Source: Piscinibacter sp.
GTDB taxonomy: Bacteria > Pseudomonadota > Gammaproteobacteria > Burkholderiales > Burkholderiaceae_C
DNA: 64,000 nucleotides
Reading direction: 5' to 3'
NCBI GenBank assembly: GCA_016706565.1
Contig: JADJJI010000006.1
Location: forward strand, 62,001 to 126,000
Within the stretch, counting starts at the first letter, position 1. Each line of letters opens with the position of its first letter. Made by a program: the position numbers and the translations under genes. Positions 16,916 through 25,150 of the stretch are shown piece by piece. The notes under the pieces are model-generated. The model was not told where the DNA came from. It worked only from the letters and a program-made list of their open reading frames with translations, and did no database searches.

Positions 16916-17506
16916 ATGACCAAATCTCAGAATGTAGACCTGCTGACCGGCCGTGCCAAGTGGCTGAAGGTCTCCTTGACGCGTCGCTTTCGCACCGTCT
17001 TGGCGTTTGCGGTCAGCAGCCTTTTGCTCGCAATGGCGATGCTTACGCCCACCCCGGCGCGAGCTGTCGACGGCTGCAAGGTGCTGCTGTGCCTGGCCGC
17101 CCCGAGCTGGCGCTCGATCCCCGAGTGCGTGCCGACGATCAGGCAACTGCACCGCGACCTGTCGCGTGGCAAGCCCTTCCCGACCTGCGGCATGGCCGGT
17201 GCAGGCAACTCGGCGAACAACGCCTGGGCCAGCGCGCCCGGCTACTGCCCGCCGCAGTACACCCGCGTTTTCGACGGAGAGAGCGGGCCGATCTACTCCT
17301 GCGACTACGCCGGTGCCGTCACGGTGAGCATCAACGGCGCGCCCTTCACGCGCACCTGGTGGAACATGGGCGGCGACACGGTGACCGAGTACACCCCGGC
17401 CGCCAAGGCACAGCTCGGCACCTGGGACACCAAGTTCGACGACGACTACGCCGCGTGGTTCGCCGCACTACCTCCGCCGGCGCCTGTCGCCGAGTCCGGC
17501 TACTGA
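16916..17506 (+). CDS. TrbM/KikA-like secreted conjugation protein
   Basis: This 196-residue exported protein has a basic N-terminus and a hydrophobic segment (FAVSSLLLAMAML, about residues 32-44) ending in PTPARA, a likely signal peptidase site near residue 50. The mature part begins VDGCKVLLCLAAPSW, which resembles the Cys-pair start of TrbM/KikA proteins, and has at least six cysteines and a TWWNMGGDT block. It is the first gene of the conjugation operon and starts just after a GAGGG ribosome site. The exact family is uncertain; the location as a periplasmic accessory protein of the mating system is well supported. Confidence 0.65.
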   Translation: MTKSQNVDLLTGRAKWLKVSLTRRFRTVLAFAVSSLLLAMAMLTPTPARAVDGCKVLLCLAAPSWRSIPECVPTIRQLHRDLSRGKPFPTCGMAGAGNSANNAWASAPGYCPPQYTRVFDGESGPIYSCDYAGAVTVSINGAPFTRTWWNMGGDTVTEYTPAAKAQLGTWDTKFDDDYAAWFAALPPPAPVAESGY

Positions 17507-17517
17507 GGCATCACACC

Positions 17518-18024
17518 ATGGAAGCGTCCGTCTTCCTCGCGCTGGCGCTGGCCTGTGCACCGCAGGTGCACGCCGACACGGCGCGGGCTCTGGTCAGCGT
17601 CGAGAGCGCCCTCAACCCCTGGGCGATCGGAGTCGTCGGTGGTTCGCTCGTGCGCCAGCCGCGGCACCGCGCCGAGGCACTGGCAACGGCCAAGGCCCTG
17701 CAGGCGGCCGGCTGGAACTTCAGCGTGGGCCTCGGGCAGATCAACGTCGGCAACTTCGACAGGCTCGGCTTGACGATCGAATCCGCCTTCGAGCCCTGCG
17801 GGAATCTGGCCGCCATGCAAACCGTGCTCGCCGAGTGCTTCGACCGCGCGAGCCGCTCGGCCGTGAAGGCGGTCGATCAGGCGGCGCTGCGGCAGGCCCT
17901 GTCCTGCTACTACAGCGGCAACTTCGCCACCGGCTTTCGTCACGGCTACGTCCGCAAGGTCGTAGCCGCCGCTGGCACTGCGATGCCTCCCGTTCTCACT
18001 GTCCCACCGAAGGAGAAGACATGA
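17518..18024 (+). CDS. virB1: VirB1-like lytic transglycosylase
   Basis: This 168-residue SLT-type enzyme should open peptidoglycan for assembly of the secretion channel. The catalytic glutamate is in ARALVSVESALNPWAIGVV, followed by FSVGLGQINVGNFDRLGL (the GLxQIN motif) and LSCYYSGNF. A short hydrophobic start (VFLALALACAPQVHA) may be an export signal. The ATG at 17518 follows the preceding stop by 11 bp. The 3' end overlaps virB2 by ATGA. Confidence 0.92.
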   Translation: MEASVFLALALACAPQVHADTARALVSVESALNPWAIGVVGGSLVRQPRHRAEALATAKALQAAGWNFSVGLGQINVGNFDRLGLTIESAFEPCGNLAAMQTVLAECFDRASRSAVKAVDQAALRQALSCYYSGNFATGFRHGYVRKVVAAAGTAMPPVLTVPPKEKT

Positions 18025-18311
18025 GACCCCTCGCATCGATCCGGCGCGCCGCGCCGTCACTGGCATCCGTGCTGCTGGCGACGGTGTCGCAAGTGGCCCT
18101 GGCCCAGGGCTTCGACAAGATCAACACGACGGTCACGAACATCAACACCATCCTGGTGACGATCTCGATCGCGGTGGTGACCATCGCGATCATCTGGGCC
18201 GGCTTCAAGATGATCTTTCAGGGCGCCCGCCTGGCCGACGTGGCCAACGTGCTGATCGGCGGCACGCTCGTCGGCGGTGCTGCCGCCTTCGCCAGCTACA
18301 TCGTCACCTGA
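18021..18311 (+). CDS. virB2: VirB2-like pilin
   Basis: This 96-residue pilus subunit has a long signal peptide ending VSQVALAQ (about residue 29). The mature pilin has two hydrophobic helices, TILVTISIAVVTIAIIWAGF and VANVLIGGTLVGGAAAFASY, as in VirB2/TrbC pilins. AAGGAG sits before the ATG, which overlaps the virB1 stop. The mature product is inserted in the inner membrane before pilus assembly. Confidence 0.93.
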   Translation: MRPLASIRRAAPSLASVLLATVSQVALAQGFDKINTTVTNINTILVTISIAVVTIAIIWAGFKMIFQGARLADVANVLIGGTLVGGAAAFASYIVT

Positions 18312-18326
18312 TCGGCAGACGCCACC

Positions 18327-18659
18327 ATGCAAGGCGAAGCCATCTACAAGGGCGCCACTCGCCCGGCCATGAAGCTGGGCATTCCGCTCGTGCCGCTGGT
18401 GGCGCTGTTCGGTACCGGCATGCTGCTGATCATGTGGGGCGGCACCTTGGTGAGCTGGTGGATCGCCCTCGGCGTGGTGGTGGCCTTCGTGCCCGCGCTG
18501 CTGTGGATGCGCTTCGTGACCTCAAAGGACGACCAGCGCTTCCGACAGATGTTCGTCGCCATGAAGCTGCGGCTGCACGACCGCAACCGCCGCTTCTGGC
18601 ATGCGCGCAGCTACGCGCCCACCCTCTACCGGGGAGCCCGCGATGCTTGGCATGTCTAG
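18327..18659 (+). CDS. virB3: VirB3-like inner-membrane protein
   Basis: This 110-residue protein starts QGEAIYKGATRPAMKLGIPL, the typical VirB3/TrbD beginning with the KGATRPA block. It has two transmembrane helices (VPLVALFGTGMLLIMWGG and WWIALGVVVAFVPALLWM) and a basic C-terminus. VirB3 works with the VirB4 ATPase at the base of the channel. The last 17 bp overlap virB4. Confidence 0.93.
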   Translation: MQGEAIYKGATRPAMKLGIPLVPLVALFGTGMLLIMWGGTLVSWWIALGVVVAFVPALLWMRFVTSKDDQRFRQMFVAMKLRLHDRNRRFWHARSYAPTLYRGARDAWHV

Positions 18660-21138
18660 GACCAACGGCGCCGACCCGCGGCCGGGCCGCAGCAGCTTCA
18701 GGCCCCGGCACTGGACGCAGGCCCGGGCGGAAAACCCGCTGGCGCGCTTCGTCCCGTTCTCGTCGCTGGTCAGCCCGCACGACGTGATCACGCGCGGCGG
18801 CGACTACTTGCGCGTCTGGCGGCTCGACGGCGTGGCCTTCGAGTGCGCCGACGAGCACCAGATCGGCGAGCGGCACGAGGCCCTCTGCAGCCTGCTGCGC
18901 AACCTGGCCGGTGGCCAGTGGGCCGTGTGGACCCACCGCCTGCATCGCGTCGTCAGCGACAGCCTGCAGGACCCGCCGCAGCCCGGCTTCGCGCGCGATC
19001 TGTCCCAGGCCTACCAGGCCAAGCTCGGCGAGCGCCGCATGATGAGCAATGAGCTCTACCTGACGCTGGTCTACCGGCCCAACGTGTCCCGCGTGAGCCG
19101 CGCCCTGCAATCGACGCAGCGCACACGCACCGCCATTGCGGAAGCCCAGGCCGAGGCCCTGCGCGTCATGGAGGAGCGCACGGCCCTGGTGGGCCGCGTG
19201 CTGCGCGGCTTCGGTCCCGATCTGCTTGGAGCGCGCGAACACCGTGGCCGGTCCTACTCCGAGGTGGCCGAATTCCTCGGCTACCTGGTCAACGGCTGCT
19301 GGCGGGCGATCCCGATGACGGCCGGGCCGCTATACCGGACGCTGCCGACCGCACGACTGTCCTTCGGCGGCGACAAGCTTGAACTGCGGCAAGGCGATCA
19401 CCGTCGCTACGCGGCGCTGGTCGATATCAAGGAATACGCCGACGCGGTCGAGCCCGGCATCCTGAACGCCCTGCTCTACGAAGCCAGCGAGTTCATCGAG
19501 ACGCAGAGCTTCTCGATCCTGCCGCGCCGCGAGGCCATGCGTGCCCTCGAACTTCAGCGCGACCAGCTGATCGCGAGCGACGACGTGGTGGCCAGCCAAG
19601 TGGCCGAGATGGACGTGGCGCTGAACGAACTCGGCGACGGCCAGTTCTGCATGGGCGAGTACCACTACAGCCTGGTCGTCTTCGGCCAAGAGGGTGAAGA
19701 CAGCGTGGCCGATGCCGGCCGCCGCGCCGCGCAGGCCATCGGCGCCGTGGGCGAGGCATCCAGCCTGCAGATGTCGCCGGTGGACCTGGTCGCCGATGCC
19801 GCCTGGTTCGCCCAGATGCCTGGCAATTGGCAGTGGCGGCCCCGGGATGCCAAGCTCAGCTCGCGCGCCTTCGCGGCGCTGTCCAGTGGGCACAACTTCG
19901 CCCGCGGCAAGCGCGATGGCAACCCCTGGGGCGAGGCGTTGGCCCTGCTGCGCACACCTTCGGGCCAGCCTTTCTACCTGAACCTGCACATCAGCCCGGA
20001 AGGCGAGGACTCGGCCGACAAGAAGCTGCCGGGCAACACGCTGATCATCGGCTCGACCGGGGTGGGCAAGACGACGCTGGAGATGTTCCTGCTGACGCTG
20101 ACGCGCAAGTGGGACCCGGCGCCGCGGCTGGTGCTCTTCGATCTGGACCGCGGCTGCGAGATCGCGATCCGCGCCCTCGGCGGCCGCTACTTCACCCTCG
20201 AAGCCGGCAAGCCCACGGGCTGCAACCCATTGCAGCGCGAACCGACCCCGGCGCGCATCCAGTTCTGGGAGCAGTTGATCCGCACCTGCATCTCTTCGCC
20301 GGCCATGCCGCTGCTGCCGGCCGACGAGCGCGCCATCGCCGATGCGGTCAAGGCGGTGGCGATGATGCCGGCGCCGCTGCGCCGCTTCTCAACCGTGCGG
20401 CAGAACCTGCCCAAGGCGGGCGAGAACAGTCTCTTCGAGCGGCTCGGCCGCTGGTGTCAAGGCGGCGCGCTCGGCTGGGTGTTTGACCAGGCCGACGACC
20501 GGCTGCTCGACCTGCACGCCGCCAACGTCATCGGCTTCGACACCACCGAGTTCCTCGACCTGCCCGAGGTCCGCACGCCGGTGATGATGTACCTGCTGCA
20601 GGTGATGGAAGAACTCGTCAACGGCGAGCGGCTGATCTACGTGATCTCGGAGTTCTGGAAAGCGCTGGACCACGAGATCTTCAGCGACTTCGCCAAGCAG
20701 AAGCAGAAGACCATCCGCAAGCAGAACGGCCTGGGCATCTTCGACACCCAGAGCCCCTCCGACGTGCTGCGCCACCCCATCGGCCGCACGATGATCGAGC
20801 AGAGCGTGACGAAGATCTTCCTCGCCAACCCGGAAGCGGTGCGCGAGGAGTACGTCGACGGTTTCGGCCTGACGCAAGCCGAGTTCGACATCGTGCGCAG
20901 CCTCGGTGCGCAGGGCGGCCGGCGCTTTCTGGTCAAGCAAGGCCACGCCAGCGCGATCTGCGAACTGGACCTCGCCGGACTCGAGGACTTCATCACCGTG
21001 CTCTCGGCCACCACCGACAACGTGGCCCTGCTCGACGCCGTGCGCGAACGGCATGGCAACGATCCGTTTCAATGGCTTCCCGTGCTGCTTCGTGAGGTTC
21101 AGGATCGGAGGTTTCGCACTTCCAGGAGAACCGCATGA
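18643..21138 (+). CDS. virB4: VirB4 ATPase of the conjugation machine
   Basis: This 831-residue VirB4/TrbE ATPase powers pilus assembly and substrate transfer at the inner membrane. The CagE/TrbE/VirB N-terminal domain covers about residues 30-330. The Walker A motif GSTGVGKTTLEM lies near residue 470. The Walker B region reads ERLIYVISEFWKALD, so the usual D before E is Ser; the E remains. QKQKTIRKQNGLGIFDTQSP is the conserved QxxxxxxK-type segment after it. The ATG at 18643 has GGGGAG 6 bp upstream. The stop overlaps the next gene by ATGA. Confidence 0.95.
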   Translation: MLGMSRTNGADPRPGRSSFRPRHWTQARAENPLARFVPFSSLVSPHDVITRGGDYLRVWRLDGVAFECADEHQIGERHEALCSLLRNLAGGQWAVWTHRLHRVVSDSLQDPPQPGFARDLSQAYQAKLGERRMMSNELYLTLVYRPNVSRVSRALQSTQRTRTAIAEAQAEALRVMEERTALVGRVLRGFGPDLLGAREHRGRSYSEVAEFLGYLVNGCWRAIPMTAGPLYRTLPTARLSFGGDKLELRQGDHRRYAALVDIKEYADAVEPGILNALLYEASEFIETQSFSILPRREAMRALELQRDQLIASDDVVASQVAEMDVALNELGDGQFCMGEYHYSLVVFGQEGEDSVADAGRRAAQAIGAVGEASSLQMSPVDLVADAAWFAQMPGNWQWRPRDAKLSSRAFAALSSGHNFARGKRDGNPWGEALALLRTPSGQPFYLNLHISPEGEDSADKKLPGNTLIIGSTGVGKTTLEMFLLTLTRKWDPAPRLVLFDLDRGCEIAIRALGGRYFTLEAGKPTGCNPLQREPTPARIQFWEQLIRTCISSPAMPLLPADERAIADAVKAVAMMPAPLRRFSTVRQNLPKAGENSLFERLGRWCQGGALGWVFDQADDRLLDLHAANVIGFDTTEFLDLPEVRTPVMMYLLQVMEELVNGERLIYVISEFWKALDHEIFSDFAKQKQKTIRKQNGLGIFDTQSPSDVLRHPIGRTMIEQSVTKIFLANPEAVREEYVDGFGLTQAEFDIVRSLGAQGGRRFLVKQGHASAICELDLAGLEDFITVLSATTDNVALLDAVRERHGNDPFQWLPVLLREVQDRRFRTSRRTA

Positions 21139-21542
21139 AAGCCGCTCGTAACTTCCTTGTGCTGGTCGCGGCCGCACTCGCCGCCTCCGCCGCCAGCGCT
21201 CAGTTCGTCAAGGGCAACGAGGCCGTCAAGGTGATGCCCGATGGAACCAAGAAAGTGGAGACGCCACCTCTGCCTGCGGCTTCTCTTGGCGCGCCCTGCC
21301 CTGCTACGAAGTCAGGTTGCGCCGGTGGCGGCTGGAAGATGCTGGAAAGCCAATCCGGCCTTGTCGAGTGCACCGAAGTGTTTGCTCGGCCCAGTACCTG
21401 CCGCGATTCGACATACGGCACAGAGAAGCGCTCGCGGGTCTGGATCGTGAAGCTAAAGGGTGAGTGGACACAGTGCGAGCGACCGGACGTCTCCGGCAAG
21501 TGCATCAGCCTCAAAGGCTTCCCAATCAGCGCCGTTCAGTAG
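21135..21542 (+). CDS. Small Cys-rich periplasmic protein of the conjugation operon
   Basis: This 135-residue protein has a clear signal peptide (FLVLVAAALAASAASA, cleavage near residue 22) and six cysteines in the mature part, including CPATKSGC and a C-terminal CERPDVSGKC pair that would form disulfides. No family was recognised. Its place between virB4 and virB6, with an ATGA overlap to virB4, suggests a periplasmic channel or pilus accessory. Codon choice is slightly less GC-biased than in neighbouring genes. Confidence 0.75.
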   Translation: MKAARNFLVLVAAALAASAASAQFVKGNEAVKVMPDGTKKVETPPLPAASLGAPCPATKSGCAGGGWKMLESQSGLVECTEVFARPSTCRDSTYGTEKRSRVWIVKLKGEWTQCERPDVSGKCISLKGFPISAVQ

Positions 21543-21556
21543 ATGGGAGAAGTGCA

Positions 21557-22657
21557 ATGTTCGCCTGGGTCGGTTCACAGTTCGATGCAGTCCTCAACAC
21601 CTACGTGCTCGGTGTCGTGACCGCGCTGATGGCGGGCATTGCCCCTATCGCGTTGACTGCAATGACGATCTGGGTCACGTTGTACGGCTGGGCGGTCCTG
21701 CGCAACGAAGTCTCAGAGACGGTGCCAACCTTCCTTTGGAAGGTCTTCAAGATCGGGTTGGTCCTTGCGTTCGCACTGCAATCCGGCTTCTACATCTCCA
21801 ACGTGTCCGACTCGGCGAACGCGCTGGCGACCGGCGTGGCCACGACGTTCCTGCCCGCCGCAGCGGACCCAATGGCGATCACCTCGCCTTACGTCCTGCT
21901 GGACAACTTCAATGATGAGGCCAGCAAGCTGGTGCTCGACCTACTGAAGGACGCGGGAATCATGCGACTTGACCTTCTGTTCGCAGCGGTGGTCTGCTCC
22001 ATCGGCAACGTCGTCTTTCTCTGCATTGCAATGTTCGTTGTGACGCTGGCAAAGCTCTTCCTGACTTTCGTGATCGCCATCGGTCCGCTCTTCATTTTGT
22101 GCCTCGCATGGCGTCCGACCGCCCGGTTCTTTGACAGCTGGCTCTCGATGGTTCTGAATGCAGTAGTGCTGACCTGGTTCGCGTTCTTCGCGCTGGGCCT
22201 GAGCGCATTCATGGGTGACGCGCTCGTCCAGGCTATCCAAGTCAACGGCGGCTTCCTCGGCCCGACTTTCAACGTCGTCGGCGAGAGCCTGAAGTACTGC
22301 GTCGTCATGATCCTCATGGCCATCATCTGTTTCCAGGCCCCGAGCCTCGCCTCCGCACTCACCGGCGGTGCCGCGGTCCAGCAAGGCATCCAGATGATCC
22401 AGAACGCCATGATGGTCTCGGGTCTGCGGTCGGCCTCCTCTGCGCGGGGTGCGGGTGCCGCAGGTGCAGCCGGCGGTGTCGTCCGGGCGGGTGCCGGTCT
22501 GCCGTACGCGGCAGGCCAGGCTACTGGCGCCGCCGCCACAGCCACTGGTCGAGCCGCAGGAACCATGGCCGCCGGTGCCGGCGCCGTGGTTCGCCAAGGT
22601 TACGGCGCGGTGCGAACCGCCGCCTACAAGCTCGCCGCGTTGCGCGGTCGGGCATGA
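21557..22657 (+). CDS. virB6: VirB6/TrbL-like polytopic membrane protein
   Basis: This 366-residue inner-membrane channel component has several hydrophobic helices, for example VVTALMAGIAPIALTAMTIW, FKIGLVLAFALQSGF, LLFAAVVCSIGNVVFLCIAM, FLTFVIAIGPLFILCLAW and VVLTWFAFFALGLSAF. The VirB6 signature Trp/Pro segment is in IGPLFILCLAWRPTARFFDSW. The C-terminal 90 residues are Gly/Ala-rich and basic. The ATG at 21557 has GGGAGA just upstream. Confidence 0.92.
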   Translation: MFAWVGSQFDAVLNTYVLGVVTALMAGIAPIALTAMTIWVTLYGWAVLRNEVSETVPTFLWKVFKIGLVLAFALQSGFYISNVSDSANALATGVATTFLPAAADPMAITSPYVLLDNFNDEASKLVLDLLKDAGIMRLDLLFAAVVCSIGNVVFLCIAMFVVTLAKLFLTFVIAIGPLFILCLAWRPTARFFDSWLSMVLNAVVLTWFAFFALGLSAFMGDALVQAIQVNGGFLGPTFNVVGESLKYCVVMILMAIICFQAPSLASALTGGAAVQQGIQMIQNAMMVSGLRSASSARGAGAAGAAGGVVRAGAGLPYAAGQATGAAATATGRAAGTMAAGAGAVVRQGYGAVRTAAYKLAALRGRA

Positions 22658-22692
22658 ACTTCAACCAGCGTCAACCAGCACAGGAGCAAACC

Positions 22693-23388
22693 ATGCAAAC
22701 CCGTCTCAAGGTCGCTGCGGCTGTCCTCATCGCCTTCGGCGCCAATGGCGCCCGCGCGCAGGGCATCCCGGTCATCGATGTTGCCAATCTGGTCCAGACG
22801 ATCCAACAGGTGCTCGATGGCATCACGCAGATCAACAACCAGGTCCAGCAGATCAACCAGCTGCAAAGCCAGATCAACAGCATCAACGGCATCCGCAACC
22901 TGGGCAACGTCTTCAACAACCCGATGCTGCGGAACTATGTGCCGGCCGAGGCCTACACCTACCTCAACGCGATCAACACCTCGGGCTACTCGGGCCTGAA
23001 CGCCACGGCGAAGGCGCTGCGCGACGTGGGCATGGTCTACAACTGCATGGACCTGGCCGGCGATGCCCGCACGGCCTGCCAGTCCGCGCTGGCCCAGCCG
23101 TACCAGCAAAAGGGCCTGCTCCAGGATGCGATGAAGTCGGCCGCCGGCCGCTTGTCGCAGATCCAGTCGCTGATGGGCCAGATCAACGCCACCACGGACC
23201 AGAAGGCCGTGCAGGAAGTCCAGGCCCGCATCGGCGCCGAGAACGCGCTGCTGGCGCACGAGATGTCGCAGGTGCAGATGCTGCAGGGCATGGCCGACAG
23301 CGAGGAGCGCATTGCCCGGTCGCGCGAGCGGGAGCGCCAGTACCAGATGCTCGCGCGTACCGGCAAGGTGGCTGACTACCTGCCCTGA
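22693..23388 (+). CDS. virB5: VirB5/TrbJ-like minor pilin
   Basis: This 231-residue exported helical protein has a signal peptide ending GANGARAQ (about residue 22). Gln/Asn-rich coiled-coil repeats follow (TQINNQVQQINQLQSQINSI) and a long C-terminal helix. TrbJ/VirB5 proteins sit at the pilus tip and help mating contact. AGGAG at 22682-22686 sets the ATG at 22693. An ATG 39 bp earlier overlaps virB6 but would put the signal peptide out of place. Confidence 0.88.
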   Translation: MQTRLKVAAAVLIAFGANGARAQGIPVIDVANLVQTIQQVLDGITQINNQVQQINQLQSQINSINGIRNLGNVFNNPMLRNYVPAEAYTYLNAINTSGYSGLNATAKALRDVGMVYNCMDLAGDARTACQSALAQPYQQKGLLQDAMKSAAGRLSQIQSLMGQINATTDQKAVQEVQARIGAENALLAHEMSQVQMLQGMADSEERIARSRERERQYQMLARTGKVADYLP

Positions 23389-23450
23389 TCCCTGAACCGC
23401 TGCGCTCGGTGTTTTCTAAGGACCGCGCGCAGCCCAACTGAGGTCTCCCC

Positions 23451-24236
23451 ATGAGTGCCGTCCTGACGCCAGGAAGAGCTGCTGCATCGCCCGCTCGCTC
23501 CCAAAACACCGGGAGCAACGCCGATGAGGCTGTCGCCGCGACGCCTGCGATCGACGCCAACCGTGCGTGGGAAGTCGATCGCGCGCTGATGCTCGAACGC
23601 TCCGAGCGTCGGGCCTGGTGGGTAGCGATTGCCGGCCTCGTTCTGGGCCTGATCGGCATCGCTGCGGTGTTCGCCCAGGGCCCACTGCGCCGCGTGATCG
23701 AGATTCCCATCGTCGTCGATCGCGTCACCGGCGAAGCGACGATCCAGCAGCGGCTGAGCGTCGAGACCATCCCGCCGATGGAAGCGCTCGACAAGCACAA
23801 CCTCGCCAACTTCGTCCGCGCCAGGGAAGGCTACAGCTGGATGTTCCTGCAGCGCGACTTCGACCAGGTCGCGCGCATGGCGGTGCCGGCCGTCTTCGCC
23901 GACTACAACCGGCAGTTCGAGGGCGACGCCGCCCTGCAGAAGAAGATCGGCGCCGCCGAAGACTGGCGCATCAACGTCGTCGGCGTGCGCCTGGCTGCCT
24001 CCGGCCGCACCGGTAACCAGGGCGAGGCGACTGTCACCTACGACAAGGTCGTGCGCCTGACGGACCGCAACCTGCCCGAGGTCACCACACGCCACGTCGC
24101 CAGCGTCGTTTTCCAGTACCAGCCCAAGGTGCTGGCCAAGGAGCGTGACCGGCTCGAAAACCCGTTCGGCTTTGTCGTCACGGCGTACCGCTCTGATCCC
24201 GAGATCAACACGGCCGCACCTGGGGCCAAGCCATGA
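23451..24236 (+). CDS. virB8: VirB8/TrbF-like inner-membrane scaffold
   Basis: This 261-residue bitopic protein has a cytoplasmic N-terminus of about 55 residues, one helix (WWVAIAGLVLGLIGIAAVFA, about 56-75) and a periplasmic NTF2-like domain. Family motifs are NLANFVRAREGYSWMFLQRD and NPFGFVVTAYRSDPE near the end. VirB8 organises assembly of the channel between inner membrane and VirB9/VirB10. The stop overlaps virB9 by ATGA. Confidence 0.94.
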   Translation: MSAVLTPGRAAASPARSQNTGSNADEAVAATPAIDANRAWEVDRALMLERSERRAWWVAIAGLVLGLIGIAAVFAQGPLRRVIEIPIVVDRVTGEATIQQRLSVETIPPMEALDKHNLANFVRAREGYSWMFLQRDFDQVARMAVPAVFADYNRQFEGDAALQKKIGAAEDWRINVVGVRLAASGRTGNQGEATVTYDKVVRLTDRNLPEVTTRHVASVVFQYQPKVLAKERDRLENPFGFVVTAYRSDPEINTAAPGAKP

Positions 24237-25150
24237 AGCGCCTGACCAGCTTCACGGCCACCCTGGGCCTCGTCGCTTCTGGCGTGACGGCGGCGGCCGA
24301 GCCGGCCGATCCACGCTTGCGCGAAGTGGTGTACGACCCGCGCGCCGTGGTCACCGTGCCGGTCAAGCGTGGTGTGGTGACCCTGGTGGTGCTCGACGCC
24401 GATGAGTCGATCACCGAGGTGGCGGCCGGTCTGGGCGGCGATTGCGCGAAGGCTGAATCTGCCTGGTGCGTGGCTGCCCAGCCGGGTGGTCGAAACTTCT
24501 TCGTCAAGGCCAAGAGCTCGGCCAGCGCCGCGAACAACCTGGCCGTGGTCACCGACCGTCGCACGCATGCCTTCCGCTTCGTCGTGCTGGCCGATGGTGA
24601 CCCAAAGCCACCGGTGTACCGGCTCGTGGTCAAGGCGCCGTCCCGCGTGGTACCTGCCGCCCGCCTCGCGCTGCGGGATGCAGCTCCCCTCGTCGCGCTG
24701 CCAGCCATCCCACCGCCTCCGACGCCACAGCAGGTCGTCGCCGAGCGCCTGCAGGCCAAGCCGCAGGTGATGAACACGCAGTATTCGGTGGCCGAAGGCG
24801 CCGGCTCGCAGGACATCGTGCCGACGCTGGTCTTCGACGACGGGCGCTTCACCTACCTGCGGTTCCCAGGTAACCGCGAAATCCCGGCCGTGTTCCATGT
24901 GCTGGGCGACGGCGGCGAGACGCTGGTCAATGCCCGCATGGAAGAAGACCTGCTCGTGGTGGACCGCGTCAGCCGGCGGCTGACGCTGCGCGCCGGCTCA
25001 GCCGTCGTCGGTCTCTGGAACGATGCCTTCGACCTGGACGGGCGGCCGCCTGGCGACGGCACCACGGTGCCGGGCGTGCAGCGGGTGCTCAAGGCTGACG
25101 CTGGTGGCAACAACGCGCCGACCGCCGCCCGGAAGGGAGCGACACCATGA
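24233..25150 (+). CDS. virB9: VirB9/TrbG-like outer-membrane core protein
   Basis: This 305-residue periplasmic protein forms the outer-membrane core with VirB10. A signal peptide (SFTATLGLVASGVTAAAE, about residues 5-22) precedes an N-terminal beta domain (DPRLREVVYDPRAVVTVPVK) and the C-terminal conserved block FDDGRFTYLRFPGNREIPAV. It overlaps both neighbours by ATGA, so the virB8-9-10-11-D4 set is translationally coupled. Confidence 0.94.
   Translation: MKRLTSFTATLGLVASGVTAAAEPADPRLREVVYDPRAVVTVPVKRGVVTLVVLDADESITEVAAGLGGDCAKAESAWCVAAQPGGRNFFVKAKSSASAANNLAVVTDRRTHAFRFVVLADGDPKPPVYRLVVKAPSRVVPAARLALRDAAPLVALPAIPPPPTPQQVVAERLQAKPQVMNTQYSVAEGAGSQDIVPTLVFDDGRFTYLRFPGNREIPAVFHVLGDGGETLVNARMEEDLLVVDRVSRRLTLRAGSAVVGLWNDAFDLDGRPPGDGTTVPGVQRVLKADAGGNNAPTAARKGATP

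Noticed and set aside
22780-22910. Repetitive CAGATCAACAACCAGGT-like stretch considered as a DNA repeat
   Set aside because: It is the Gln/Asn/Ile coiled-coil part of the VirB5/TrbJ-like protein, explained by codon repetition.
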